A DNA stretch of 64,000 bases from Lacticaseibacillus kribbianus. GTDB lineage: Bacteria > Bacillota > Bacilli > Lactobacillales > Lactobacillaceae. The translations under genes and the position numbers were made by a program. The notes beneath the pieces were generated by a model, which saw only the letters and a list, made by a program, of their open reading frames with translations, had not been told where the DNA came from and ran no database searches. The stretch is from the NCBI RefSeq assembly GCF_020180945.1, contig NZ_JAIPUL010000001.1, forward strand, positions 682,001 through 746,000, in the 5' to 3' direction. This document shows, piece by piece, positions 57,309-64,000 of the stretch (position 1 is its first letter; every line of letters begins with the position of its first letter).

Positions 57309-57347
57309 TAACACAGACCGCCGCGGGCGGGGGAAAGGACGACTCAC

Positions 57348-58496
57348 GTGAAAAAAATCAAAGTTATGACCGTGTTCGGCACACGGCCTGAGGCAATCAA
57401 GATGGCGCCTTTGTGCCTGGCGCTGCAGGAGCGGGCCGACCAGTTCGCCGCGGTGACCGTGGTCACCGCGCAGCACCGCGAGATGCTCGATCAGGTGCTC
57501 GAGATTTTCAAGCTCACGCCGGACTACGACCTCGACATCATGCGCCGCAAGCAGAGCCTAGCCGAGATCACCAGCACCGTTTTGACCGCGCTGCAGCCGA
57601 TTCTGGTCAAGGAGCGGCCGGACATCGTGCTGGTGCATGGCGACACGACCACCACGCTGGCCGCCAGCCTCGCCGCCTTTTACCAGCAGATTCCGGTCGG
57701 CCACGTTGAGGCCGGGCTGCGCACCTGGCACAAGTACGACCCGTACCCCGAGGAGATGAACCGCCAGCTGACCGACGTGCTGGCCGACCTGTACTTCGCG
57801 CCGACCGCGCAGTCCCAGGCCAACCTGCTGCGGGAGGGCCACCCGGCCGACGCCATTTACGTCACCGGCAACACCGCCATCGACGCCCTGCGTCAAACGG
57901 TGCACGCCGGCTACCACCACGCGGTGATGGACGAGCTCGACCCGACCAAGCGCATGATCCTAGTTACCATGCACCGGCGCGAGAACCAGGGGGCGCCGAT
58001 GGCCGGCGTGCTCAAGGCGATTCGCGCCGTGGTCGACGCGCACCCGGACATCGAGGTCGTCTACCCGGTTCACCTGAGCCCGGCCGTCCAGAAGGTCGCC
58101 CACGCGGTGCTGGACGGCGACCCGCGGATTCACCTGATCGCGCCGCTCGATGTGGTGGACTTCCACAACCTGGCGGCCCAAAGCGCCTTCATCATGACCG
58201 ACTCCGGCGGGGTGCAGGAGGAGGCGCCGGCCTTGGGCAAGCCGGTGCTGGTGCTGCGCAACACCACCGAGCGCCCGGAAGGGGTGGCGGCGGGTACGCT
58301 CAAGCTGGTCGGGACGGACCCGGACGCCGTGGCGGCCGCGATGACCACGCTGCTGGACGACCAGGCGGCCTACGCACGCATGGCGCAGGCCAAAAACCCG
58401 TACGGCGACGGCCACGCCACGGAACGCATTCTGGCGGCCATCGCGCACACGTACGGCGACGGGCCGCTGCCCGCACCGTTTGACCCGCAGGCCTAA
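57348..58496 (+). CDS. wecB: UDP-N-acetylglucosamine 2-epimerase (non-hydrolysing)
   Basis: A 382-aa cytoplasmic enzyme interconverting UDP-GlcNAc and UDP-ManNAc, the precursor for teichoic-acid linkage units and other wall polymers. FGTRPEAIKMAPL at the N-terminus, HGDTTTTLAASLAAFY, HVEAGLRTW and EEMNRQLTDVLADLYFAPT, and ITMHRREN-like VTMHRRENQG are family hallmarks. It starts with GTG at 57348 with AAAGGA upstream. Single gene; called mnaA in Gram-positives. Confidence 0.95.
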   Translation: MKKIKVMTVFGTRPEAIKMAPLCLALQERADQFAAVTVVTAQHREMLDQVLEIFKLTPDYDLDIMRRKQSLAEITSTVLTALQPILVKERPDIVLVHGDTTTTLAASLAAFYQQIPVGHVEAGLRTWHKYDPYPEEMNRQLTDVLADLYFAPTAQSQANLLREGHPADAIYVTGNTAIDALRQTVHAGYHHAVMDELDPTKRMILVTMHRRENQGAPMAGVLKAIRAVVDAHPDIEVVYPVHLSPAVQKVAHAVLDGDPRIHLIAPLDVVDFHNLAAQSAFIMTDSGGVQEEAPALGKPVLVLRNTTERPEGVAAGTLKLVGTDPDAVAAAMTTLLDDQAAYARMAQAKNPYGDGHATERILAAIAHTYGDGPLPAPFDPQA

Positions 58497-58505
58497 CGCC
58501 GAGGA

Positions 58506-58552
58506 CACGAAAAGAGGCTTCCACATCGTCATCGTGGAAGCCTCATTTCGTG
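58506..58552. terminator. Bidirectional terminator between wecB and ezrA
   Basis: Nineteen-base-pair stem (58506-58524 with 58534-58552) with one A-A mismatch between convergent genes. Confidence 0.75.
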
Positions 58553-58560
58553 TGTTTGGG

Positions 58561-60267
58561 CTAGAACAGGGCGCTGTCCTGCGCGGCGAGGTAGTCGTCT
58601 TCGACCTTCTTGTAGCTTCCCGGCTCCATGGCCTCAAGCGCCGTGGCGATGGTGTCCGCGGCCTGCTTGTAATCGTAGCGGGCATACGCGGCCTTGGTGT
58701 CGGCAACCGCCTGGGCCACGTCCGAATGCGTGGTCTTGTAGCGGTTGGCGTACTGCAGGAGCTCCTCGGTCATCCCCGCGGCCTGAATCAGGTCGCGGCT
58801 CTTTTGCTTGAGCTGCTCGATGTCCTCGGCGCTTTGGATCAGCTGCTTAGCGATGGCGTCTAGGTCAATCTTGACCTGGTTGAGGTCGTGGTTGAGGTCG
58901 GCGACGGCCTTGGAGCAGGCGTTGAAGAAGTCCAGGTACGGCTTCGGCAGGCCCGGCAGGCCGTGGCGGAACACCTCGTACTTGACATCGCGCAGGTCCA
59001 TGACGAACTGTGCGACCTGCTTGGCCGCTTTTTCCTCCGTCGCGCGGAAGCCGCCGATGCTGGTGTTGATGGCCTGCTGCTTGAGCTCGATGTCCTTGAG
59101 GTCGCTGCGCATCTTGACGAAGGTCGCGCTGGTCTCGGAGTAAATCGCCTCGTGGTCGTTCAACCGCAGGCTTTCCTGCTCGAAGGCGGCGGCCAGGTTG
59201 TCCAGCTGCTGCTTCAGCGCGTTGGCCTGCTTGAGCTCGTCGTGGTTCAGGGTGTAAGACTGGTTGACGTGGTCCAGCTCGATCAAAAGCGCGTGGTTCT
59301 GCTTGTTGGCGTGGTTGATGAACTGGCGCAGGTCGCCTTGCGCCTGGTCGACGGCGTCCTTGGCGGTCAGCTCCTTTTCCATCACGGCGTAGAGGGCGTC
59401 GATGCGGTTGGCGATGGTGGCGGTGTTGGCCGTCAACTCAGTCACGTCAAGCGACTCGATCTGGGCGAGGCCCTGGTTGACCTGCTCTTGAATCTCCTGG
59501 CCGGTGGCAGGGACGTCCTCGGTGAAATGGAAGTGGCGCTGCGCCAGCTGCTCGTAGCCGCGGGCAATCTCGCCGAGCTGGTTGGGGAACTCGTTGACCA
59601 CGGCGTTCACCAGCGGTGGCAGGGACTTGACCTGCAGCTCGACGGTGGCCACGCTCAGCTTGAGCTTGCTCAGCTGCTTTTTGGCCAGGTCGTGGTCGCC
59701 ATCGCTGTTGGTCTGATTGATCTCGGAGAGCTGCGCCGCGATGGCCTGAAGCGCCGATTCAAGCGCGGGCAGGGCATCGCCGTACGCGAAGCTCTTGGCC
59801 AAGATGGTCTTGCGCGCGGCCAGGTAGCGCTCGCGCAGGTTCATCAGCAGCCGGCGGTTGTCGGCCTCGCTTTCCTGGATCGCCAAAAGCGCCTGGCGAA
59901 TGCCGTGGAGGCGCTTGGCCGTGGCCTCGCGGAGGTTGTCGATGGTTGCCAAATCCTCCTTGACCGTGCTGAAGCGGAACTGCTTGTTGGCCTGCTCGAC
60001 GTCGAGCAGGGCGGTCTGCAGGTCCGTCAGCTCGCCCTCGGCCAGCTTCTGGTAGGCGGTCTGTTGCGCCTTGAACGCCGTCTCGCTGGTCCCGGTGAGG
60101 CCGAGCTGGGCGATGTTGCGGATCAGGCCGGTCACCTCGCCGCTGTCAAGCGTCGAGATTCGCGTGTCCAGGGCCTGAATCGCCCGGTTGTTGCGGATTT
60201 GGAACAGCCACAGCCCCAACCCCACGATAATGATAATTCCTAGTACTGCGATAATGATCCACACCAT
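58561..60267 (-). CDS. ezrA: Septation ring formation regulator EzrA
   Basis: A 568-aa membrane protein with one N-terminal helix (VWIIIAVLGIIIIVGLGLWLF, here residues 2-22) and a long cytoplasmic series of spectrin-like coiled coils. EzrA of Gram-positives binds FtsZ, restrains ring assembly away from midcell and links division to wall synthesis. ATG 60267 follows GGAAGGTGT; codons further upstream lack an RBS. Normal length. Single gene; convergent with wecB. Confidence 0.95.
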   Translation of the reverse strand: MVWIIIAVLGIIIIVGLGLWLFQIRNNRAIQALDTRISTLDSGEVTGLIRNIAQLGLTGTSETAFKAQQTAYQKLAEGELTDLQTALLDVEQANKQFRFSTVKEDLATIDNLREATAKRLHGIRQALLAIQESEADNRRLLMNLRERYLAARKTILAKSFAYGDALPALESALQAIAAQLSEINQTNSDGDHDLAKKQLSKLKLSVATVELQVKSLPPLVNAVVNEFPNQLGEIARGYEQLAQRHFHFTEDVPATGQEIQEQVNQGLAQIESLDVTELTANTATIANRIDALYAVMEKELTAKDAVDQAQGDLRQFINHANKQNHALLIELDHVNQSYTLNHDELKQANALKQQLDNLAAAFEQESLRLNDHEAIYSETSATFVKMRSDLKDIELKQQAINTSIGGFRATEEKAAKQVAQFVMDLRDVKYEVFRHGLPGLPKPYLDFFNACSKAVADLNHDLNQVKIDLDAIAKQLIQSAEDIEQLKQKSRDLIQAAGMTEELLQYANRYKTTHSDVAQAVADTKAAYARYDYKQAADTIATALEAMEPGSYKKVEDDYLAAQDSALF

Positions 60268-60438
60268 GATTACACCTTCCACATCGCGCGACTTGCAATT
60301 TGCGGCCCTATCCACTAAAATTCTGGGCAAACTAGTACGCGCAAGTTCCTTGCCCCTAGTATCTCAAAAAGGACCCGAACATGAAAGGCCTTTAGCGGGA
60401 AAAAGGCCGGTATCTTGCGTTTTTTGAAAGGTGATTAG

Positions 60439-60921
60439 ATGACAGTACTCGATCCTATCGTTGTGGCCCAGGTGGATGCGTTGCTGGAGGGGGAGCCCAA
60501 CCCGGTGACCAACCTCGCCAACGCAGCCGCATTGCTCTACAACAGCATGGCCGACCTCAACTGGTGCGGCTTTTATCTCTACTCTAAGCGAACCGGCACG
60601 CTCGACCTCGGCCCGTTCCAGGGGCAGGTCGCGTGCATGCACATCCAACCCGGCAGCGGGGTGGTGGGCACAAGCTTCGCCAAAGGGGAATCGCTTTTGG
60701 TGCCGGATGTCCACGCCTTTGCCGGCCACATTGCCTGCGACGCCGCCAGCAACTCCGAGGTGGTCGTGCCGCTGGTCGTGGGCGACCGCTGTGTCGGCAT
60801 CCTCGATCTCGATTCGCCGTCCTTGGACCGCTTCACCGCGGCCGACCAGGCGACGCTCACGGCCTTTGCCGCCGCGCTTGCGAAACATCTTGACGCTGAC
60901 GCCCTGGCTTTGGTATACTAG
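60439..60921 (+). CDS. msrC: Free methionine-(R)-sulfoxide reductase (GAF domain)
   Basis: A 160-aa GAF-fold enzyme repairing oxidised free methionine. Compared with E. coli fRMsr, catalytic Cys118 corresponds to Cys100 (GHIACDAAS) and resolving Cys84 to Cys66 (VACMHI), but Cys94 is replaced by Val76 (GSGVVGTS); the first two are the essential pair. NWCGFYLY is conserved. AAAGGTGA precedes the ATG. The rpsD promoter lies in its 3' end. Confidence 0.92.
   Translation: MTVLDPIVVAQVDALLEGEPNPVTNLANAAALLYNSMADLNWCGFYLYSKRTGTLDLGPFQGQVACMHIQPGSGVVGTSFAKGESLLVPDVHAFAGHIACDAASNSEVVVPLVVGDRCVGILDLDSPSLDRFTAADQATLTAFAAALAKHLDADALALVY
60890..60919 (+). promoter_or_regulatory. rpsD promoter
   Basis: TTGACG, 18 bases, TATACT with TGG extension, located inside the last codons of the preceding gene. 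Confidence 0.8.
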
Positions 60922-60925
60922 CCTG

Positions 60926-61096
60926 CGAGTAATTTAATGCAGCGGCGAACGGCATGGTCGGCTCCAGTGGCGCAACTCCGTGAGAGAGAGCACAGTAACC
61001 CGGCTGCTAAGGTGAACGCTTAGCGCGACTGCCCGTGTGCTGAGTTCGCATTCATTAACTTACTCCAACAATCTTAATTCTTGGAGGAATTTCAAT
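60926..61096 (+). ncRNA. Structured rpsD leader, probable S4-binding autoregulatory RNA
   Basis: About 170 untranslated bases between promoter and start codon, with several short complementary stretches (for example GCGAAC with GTTCGC at 60943 and 61044 bounding the structured part). S4 is known to repress rpsD through leader RNA in Bacilli. The assignment here is by position and apparent structure, not by a matched motif. Confidence 0.55.
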
Positions 61097-61708
61097 ATGT
61101 CTCGTTATACTGGTCCTCGCTGGAAGCAGTCTCGCCGTCTCGGCCTGTCTCTCTCCGGCACTGGTAAGGAACTCGCTCGCCGTCCGTACGCCCCTGGCGA
61201 TCACGGCAACAACCAACGTCGTAAGATTTCTGAATACGGTCAGCAACTGACCGAAAAGCAGAAGCTGCGTTGGATGTACGGCCTGAACGAGCGCCAATTC
61301 CAGAACCTGTTCATTCGCGCCGGCAAGATCAAGGAAGGCACCCACGGTGATAACTTCATGGTCCTGCTCGAAACCCGTCTGGACAACCTGGTATTCCGTC
61401 TGGGCCTTGCGACCACGCGTCCGCAGGCTCGTCAGCTCGTCAACCACGGTCACATCACCGTGGACGGCAAGCGCGTTGACATTCCTTCTTACGAAGTCCG
61501 TCCTGGCCAAGTGATCGCTCTGCGCGAACGCTCCCAGAACCTGGCAATCGTCAACGAAGCGCTCGAAAGCACGGTTTCCCGCCCTGCTTACGTGTCCTTC
61601 GACGACAACAAGAAGGAAGGTTCTCTGGTTCGTCTGCCTCAGCGCGAAGAACTGGAACCAGATGTTGACGAAGCGCTGGTCGTTGAATACTACAACCAGA
61701 AGCTGTAA
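61097..61708 (+). CDS. rpsD: 30S ribosomal protein S4
   Basis: A 203-aa primary rRNA-binding protein. [15 protein letters not shown] start, [12 protein letters not shown], and the S4 RNA-binding domain [27 protein letters not shown] (from about 93) are clear. The N-terminus lacks the zinc Cys cluster (C-minus form). TTGGAGGA precedes ATG 61097. Strong codon bias toward CGT, AAG and CTG. The mobile element begins right behind it. Confidence 0.98.
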   Translation: MSRYTGPRWKQSRRLGLSLSGTGKELARRPYAPGDHGNNQRRKISEYGQQLTEKQKLRWMYGLNERQFQNLFIRAGKIKEGTHGDNFMVLLETRLDNLVFRLGLATTRPQARQLVNHGHITVDGKRVDIPSYEVRPGQVIALRERSQNLAIVNEALESTVSRPAYVSFDDNKKEGSLVRLPQREELEPDVDEALVVEYYNQKL

Positions 61709-61722
61709 TATTCAAGACCACC

Positions 61723-61742
61723 AACGTTGTCAACTCAACGTT
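61723..61742 (+). terminator. Small hairpin after rpsD
   Basis: Seven-base-pair stem AACGTTG/CAACGTT with TTT behind it. Weak; may be a partial terminator or part of the attachment region. Confidence 0.4.
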
Positions 61743-61777
61743 TATCGGGCCTCTGCTGTTGCAGATTGTTGCAGAAG

Positions 61778-62836
61778 CTACAGTTTCGACAGCAGGTCCA
61801 TTGCACGCCCATTCTGGGCGTGCTTTTTTTCTGGCATCAGCGAGATGTAGTAGTCCTGGGTAATGCTCAAGCTGGCATGGCCCAGGTGCCTCGAAACGTA
61901 GGCTAAGTCGATACCTTGGCTGAACAGGAATGAGGCAAACGTGTCTCGTAAGCCGTGAAAAGTTGTGTGCCCGACCTTCGCTGCTTGCAACAGCGGCTCT
62001 AACCGCAGGGCGACACGATACCCATAGGTTTCAAAAATGTAGCCGTCTGACTTTGGCTCAACTTGTTTGAGCAGTTCGAACACTTCCCGAGGCAGCGACA
62101 ACGTGCGGTAGGCGTTCTTGGTTTTCAGCGTTTTGTCGCGCTTGACCCACGGGCTGCGTTGTTCGCGAACATGAATCCCGCAATCCGTTGGTTCCTCGAA
62201 TAGGGAATCTGGGCGCAGGCCGAGGCACTCACCACGGCGTAAGCCTGTCAGTAGGGCCACTAGCACCAACACGCAAAACTCGTCTTCCTCGGCATGGTCC
62301 AGGCAATACTGCTTCAGCGTTCGCATGTCGGTGATTGACAAGGCTACGTTTCGTTTTTCGGACACCTTGCCATGTGCTCTGACCAAGCTTGAGATGTCGT
62401 TGAGCAACAGGCCGTGCGCATACGCATATTTAAGCATCGCGCGAAGCGGGCGCACCATGTCACTGACCGTCTTTTGGGCATGAGTTTGCCCGTACTCATC
62501 CAGCATCTTTTGCAAGTAGGTGTCGGTCACATCGCAGAGGCGGACATCGTCGAACAGTTTACGAAAGGTCTGGCCGATTCTTCGATAGGACAGGTAGGAC
62601 GTTTCCTTCAGTTCTCCTTTCTTGGCGAATTCGAGCCAGTAGTCATAGTAGTCCATCATCGGCGTTTGGCGGTCCACGAGATCCACACCGCCGGCCTTCT
62701 TTATCTCCAGCGTGTGCGCCCAAATTTGAGCGTCCTGCTTGTTGGAGAAAGACTTCGATAGCCGATAAGTCTTTCCATTCTTGGTGAAGGCGACCTGCGT
62801 CAAAATACTTTTACCGCGTTTCATGAATGAAGCCAT
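61778..62836 (-). CDS. int: Tyrosine recombinase integrase
   Basis: A 352-aa site-specific recombinase. AP2-like arm-binding domain (about 1-50), SAM-like core-binding domain (60-160) and catalytic domain with Arg200 (LLTGLRRGE), His294 and Arg297 (FHGLRDTF), His320 (RHLGHAS) and nucleophile Tyr329 (ITQDYY). All catalytic residues are present, so it should be active. ATG 62836 follows AGGAGG by 9 bases. A terminator stands just upstream of that RBS. Its last codons overlap a plus-strand terminator hairpin. Confidence 0.95.
   Translation of the reverse strand: MASFMKRGKSILTQVAFTKNGKTYRLSKSFSNKQDAQIWAHTLEIKKAGGVDLVDRQTPMMDYYDYWLEFAKKGELKETSYLSYRRIGQTFRKLFDDVRLCDVTDTYLQKMLDEYGQTHAQKTVSDMVRPLRAMLKYAYAHGLLLNDISSLVRAHGKVSEKRNVALSITDMRTLKQYCLDHAEEDEFCVLVLVALLTGLRRGECLGLRPDSLFEEPTDCGIHVREQRSPWVKRDKTLKTKNAYRTLSLPREVFELLKQVEPKSDGYIFETYGYRVALRLEPLLQAAKVGHTTFHGLRDTFASFLFSQGIDLAYVSRHLGHASLSITQDYYISLMPEKKHAQNGRAMDLLSKL
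61803..61830 (+). terminator. rpsD terminator inside the end of int
   Basis: Stem GCACGCCC/GGGCGTGC, loop ATTCT, then seven T, about 95 bases after rpsD. The same bases encode the C-terminus of the convergent integrase. Confidence 0.85.
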
Positions 62837-62851
62837 ACTTGTTTTCCTCCT

Positions 62852-62894
62852 AAAAAAACTAAGCTGACCCCGTAAATACATGGGTTCAGCTTAG
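62852..62894 (-). terminator. Terminator between the excisionase-like gene and int
   Basis: On the minus strand the stem CTAAGCTGAACCC/GGGTCAGCTTAG (one bulge) is followed by TTTTTTT, running straight into the AGGAGG of int. Confidence 0.85.
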
Positions 62895-62924
62895 CATCCA
62901 ATCTGCTTAATCGACAACCACAAC

Positions 62925-63122
62925 TTAGTCGGCGAGGTGCAGGCGGACAAAGCTCGTCAGTTCTTCAACGGTGAAGCGTGCCTGTTTACCGATCATAAAG
63001 CAGCGAAAATCACGATGACGGCGAAAGACTTTGTCGAAGGTCACCGGATCAATGCCAAGAAAATCTGCGGCTTGTTGCCGATTCAGCAGATAGGGGAGTT
63101 GCCTAGTATTCAGTTGTTCCAT
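62925..63122 (-). CDS. xis: Small HTH protein, excisionase-like
   Basis: A 65-aa protein with a MerR/excisionase-type helix-turn-helix: YLLNRQQAADFLGIDPVTFDKV. Such small proteins next to an integrase usually direct excision (Xis). ATG 63122 lies 8 bases after AAGGAG; a TTG 24 bases upstream contains that RBS. It could instead be a repressor of the element. Xis is inferred from size, fold and position. Confidence 0.75.
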   Translation of the reverse strand: MEQLNTRQLPYLLNRQQAADFLGIDPVTFDKVFRRHRDFRCFMIGKQARFTVEELTSFVRLHLAD

Positions 63123-63204
63123 TTTAATCTCACTCCTTATCTCCAACGGGGTTGTGTGAGATAATCAAGCCAGATAGGACGCATATCTTATCTGTGAAGG
63201 GTGG

Positions 63205-64000
63205 CTACATGCTTTGGTCGGCGTGGTCATCCTTTTTTGATTGCTCACATTCAGGTTCTGATTCAAATAGGCCATTCTGCAGCTGGTCGGATTCAGTGGT
63301 GTACTGTGCAATCATCTTCTCGTGTTTTTCTGTTAGTGGCGCGTTGCGAATGGCGTTCATGGTCTGCTGATTGCCCCAGTAACCATCAATTTCATGCAGA
63401 ACGCGTTGCATCGGTGCGACTTGCTTGTCAATCCAGGCACGAGTTCGATTCAGATCTAAGGGCTGAGGGGCCATGGTTAGGCGAAGCGGTTCGCGTCCTT
63501 GGCCGACGAACCTTTCCCAAGTCTTGTTGACCGGCCACTTCAACCGATCGGTGGGCCTAGCATCGACAAAACGCAGGTAGCGCTTGATGATGCCAAAGAT
63601 TGTCCGCTCCTCATCCCGGTAGTTCAGCAGATCCTCCGCCGCTTTGGTCGCGCGGTCATTACTCAGACGGATTTCAAAGCGATTGTAGACGCCACTTGCA
63701 GAATGGGACTTCCCAGGATGCTTGCGCTGCTCGACGTCTTTTTCGTATAAGCAAAAATACAAATCACTTTTCTTTGAGCCGATATACAAGGTCGTTCCGG
63801 TTTCGTCATCGTCATCCTCGCCGTCCTCACGGTAGATCCGGCCAGACGTGATGCCCTCAAACTGGCGCATCACCGTGATACATTCATTATTGCGGATTTT
63901 TTGGATGAGCGCAGGGATGTCCAACATATCGACCATGTCGTTGACCGCCAAGTCGAATCGCTTCATGACGCCATGTGCTTCCATGCAGGTGGCAAGGAAG
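63205..64000 (-). CDS. Rep_trans-type replication initiator / MobT-like relaxase, N-terminus cut by edge
   Basis: At least 265 codons, open to the right edge. KRFDLAVNDMVDMLDI carries the Asp-containing motif of the Rep_trans (pT181-type Rep and Tn916 Orf20/MobT) family, and GTTLYIGSKKSDLYFCLYEKDVEQ is its second hallmark with Tyr/Lys residues. These proteins nick double-stranded DNA at oriT or the origin. The C-terminus is acidic and polar (SEPECEQSKKDDHADQ). Position before xis-int suggests the relaxase or initiator of an ICE/IME. Confidence 0.8.
   Translation of the reverse strand, partial: FLATCMEAHGVMKRFDLAVNDMVDMLDIPALIQKIRNNECITVMRQFEGITSGRIYREDGEDDDDETGTTLYIGSKKSDLYFCLYEKDVEQRKHPGKSHSASGVYNRFEIRLSNDRATKAAEDLLNYRDEERTIFGIIKRYLRFVDARPTDRLKWPVNKTWERFVGQGREPLRLTMAPQPLDLNRTRAWIDKQVAPMQRVLHEIDGYWGNQQTMNAIRNAPLTEKHEKMIAQYTTESDQLQNGLFESEPECEQSKKDDHADQSM

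Larger units (their letters stand above)
61778..64000 (-). mobile_element. One end of an integrated mobile element (ICE/IME-like)
   Basis: Integrase, HTH/excisionase-like gene and Rep_trans-type gene follow each other on the minus strand, immediately downstream of rpsD, with clearly lower GC than the chromosome around them. The order Rep-xis-int at the element end suits integrative conjugative or mobilisable elements. The integrase-proximal attachment site should lie between 61708 and about 61780; the other end is outside the window. Confidence 0.75.

Overview
The window reads as chromosomal DNA of a GC-rich lactic acid bacterium of the Lactobacillaceae; Lacticaseibacillus or a close relative is my best guess. 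The grounds are the low-GC-Gram-positive style of the genes (EzrA, Mbl, EpuA/YidD, DUF1146, DUF2969, MurT, LtaS, C69 dipeptidase, T-box control), strong AGGAGG ribosome binding sites, TG-extended -10 promoters and proteins matching lactobacillar families, combined with third codon positions dominated by G and C. No rRNA, CRISPR array or complete insertion sequence was found.

Layout. 1-8,215: the edge-truncated start of an LTA synthase, a VanZ-like protein, a GRP sugar transporter, pgi, a two-lipoprotein operon (sunset-domain protein plus DNA/RNA non-specific nuclease), an oxidoreductase, a guanine-deaminase-type enzyme, two tiny membrane proteins and a DsrE protein. 8,370-10,420: two identical tRNA-Gln(CUG) units, a TMEM175-like protein, an orphan membrane protein and tRNA-Glu(CUC). 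10,585-13,330: a GGDEF protein and a C69 dipeptidase. 13,400-17,957 (minus): a sortase-assembled pilus operon (VWA tip protein, YPK backbone pilin, class C sortase) whose tip gene is cut by an in-frame amber codon. 18,000-24,000: an orphan 481-aa protein, two zinc-ribbon membrane proteins, a formylglycine-generating-enzyme-type protein and an FMN-binding split-barrel protein. 24,030-28,750 (minus): response regulator, histidine kinase, ABC ATPase and FtsX-type permease, likely an envelope-stress or peptide-resistance module.

29,003-33,812 is the complete SUF iron-sulfur operon sufCDSUB, with every junction overlapping. 34,046-36,232 (minus) carries a DUF898 protein, a SHOCT protein and murT, without the usual gatD partner. 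36,381-41,910: tdk, prfA, prmC, a Sua5-type gene, glyA and upp, followed, after a long intergenic stretch, by atpBEFHAGDC (42,501-48,965). Next come DUF1146, mbl, epuA-like, yidD, DUF2969 and rodA, a cell-shape and envelope cluster, then a secreted GH3 N-acetylhexosaminidase.

54,252-57,199 is a methionine uptake operon, metQNI, behind a T-box leader whose specifier appears to be AUG. Then mnaA/wecB, ezrA (minus), a free-methionine-sulfoxide reductase, and rpsD behind a structured leader. Immediately after rpsD the DNA changes character: tyrosine integrase, small HTH/excisionase-like protein and an edge-truncated Rep_trans/MobT-type protein, all on the minus strand, mark one end of an integrated mobile element running off the right edge.

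I found no convincing wholly new multi-gene system. The items most worth a second look are the amber-interrupted pilus tip gene with a degenerate metal site, a two-copy dispersed palindrome, murT without gatD, the terminator between the excisionase-like gene and int, the complete FGE-type active site with no visible client, and several orphan or very small membrane proteins.
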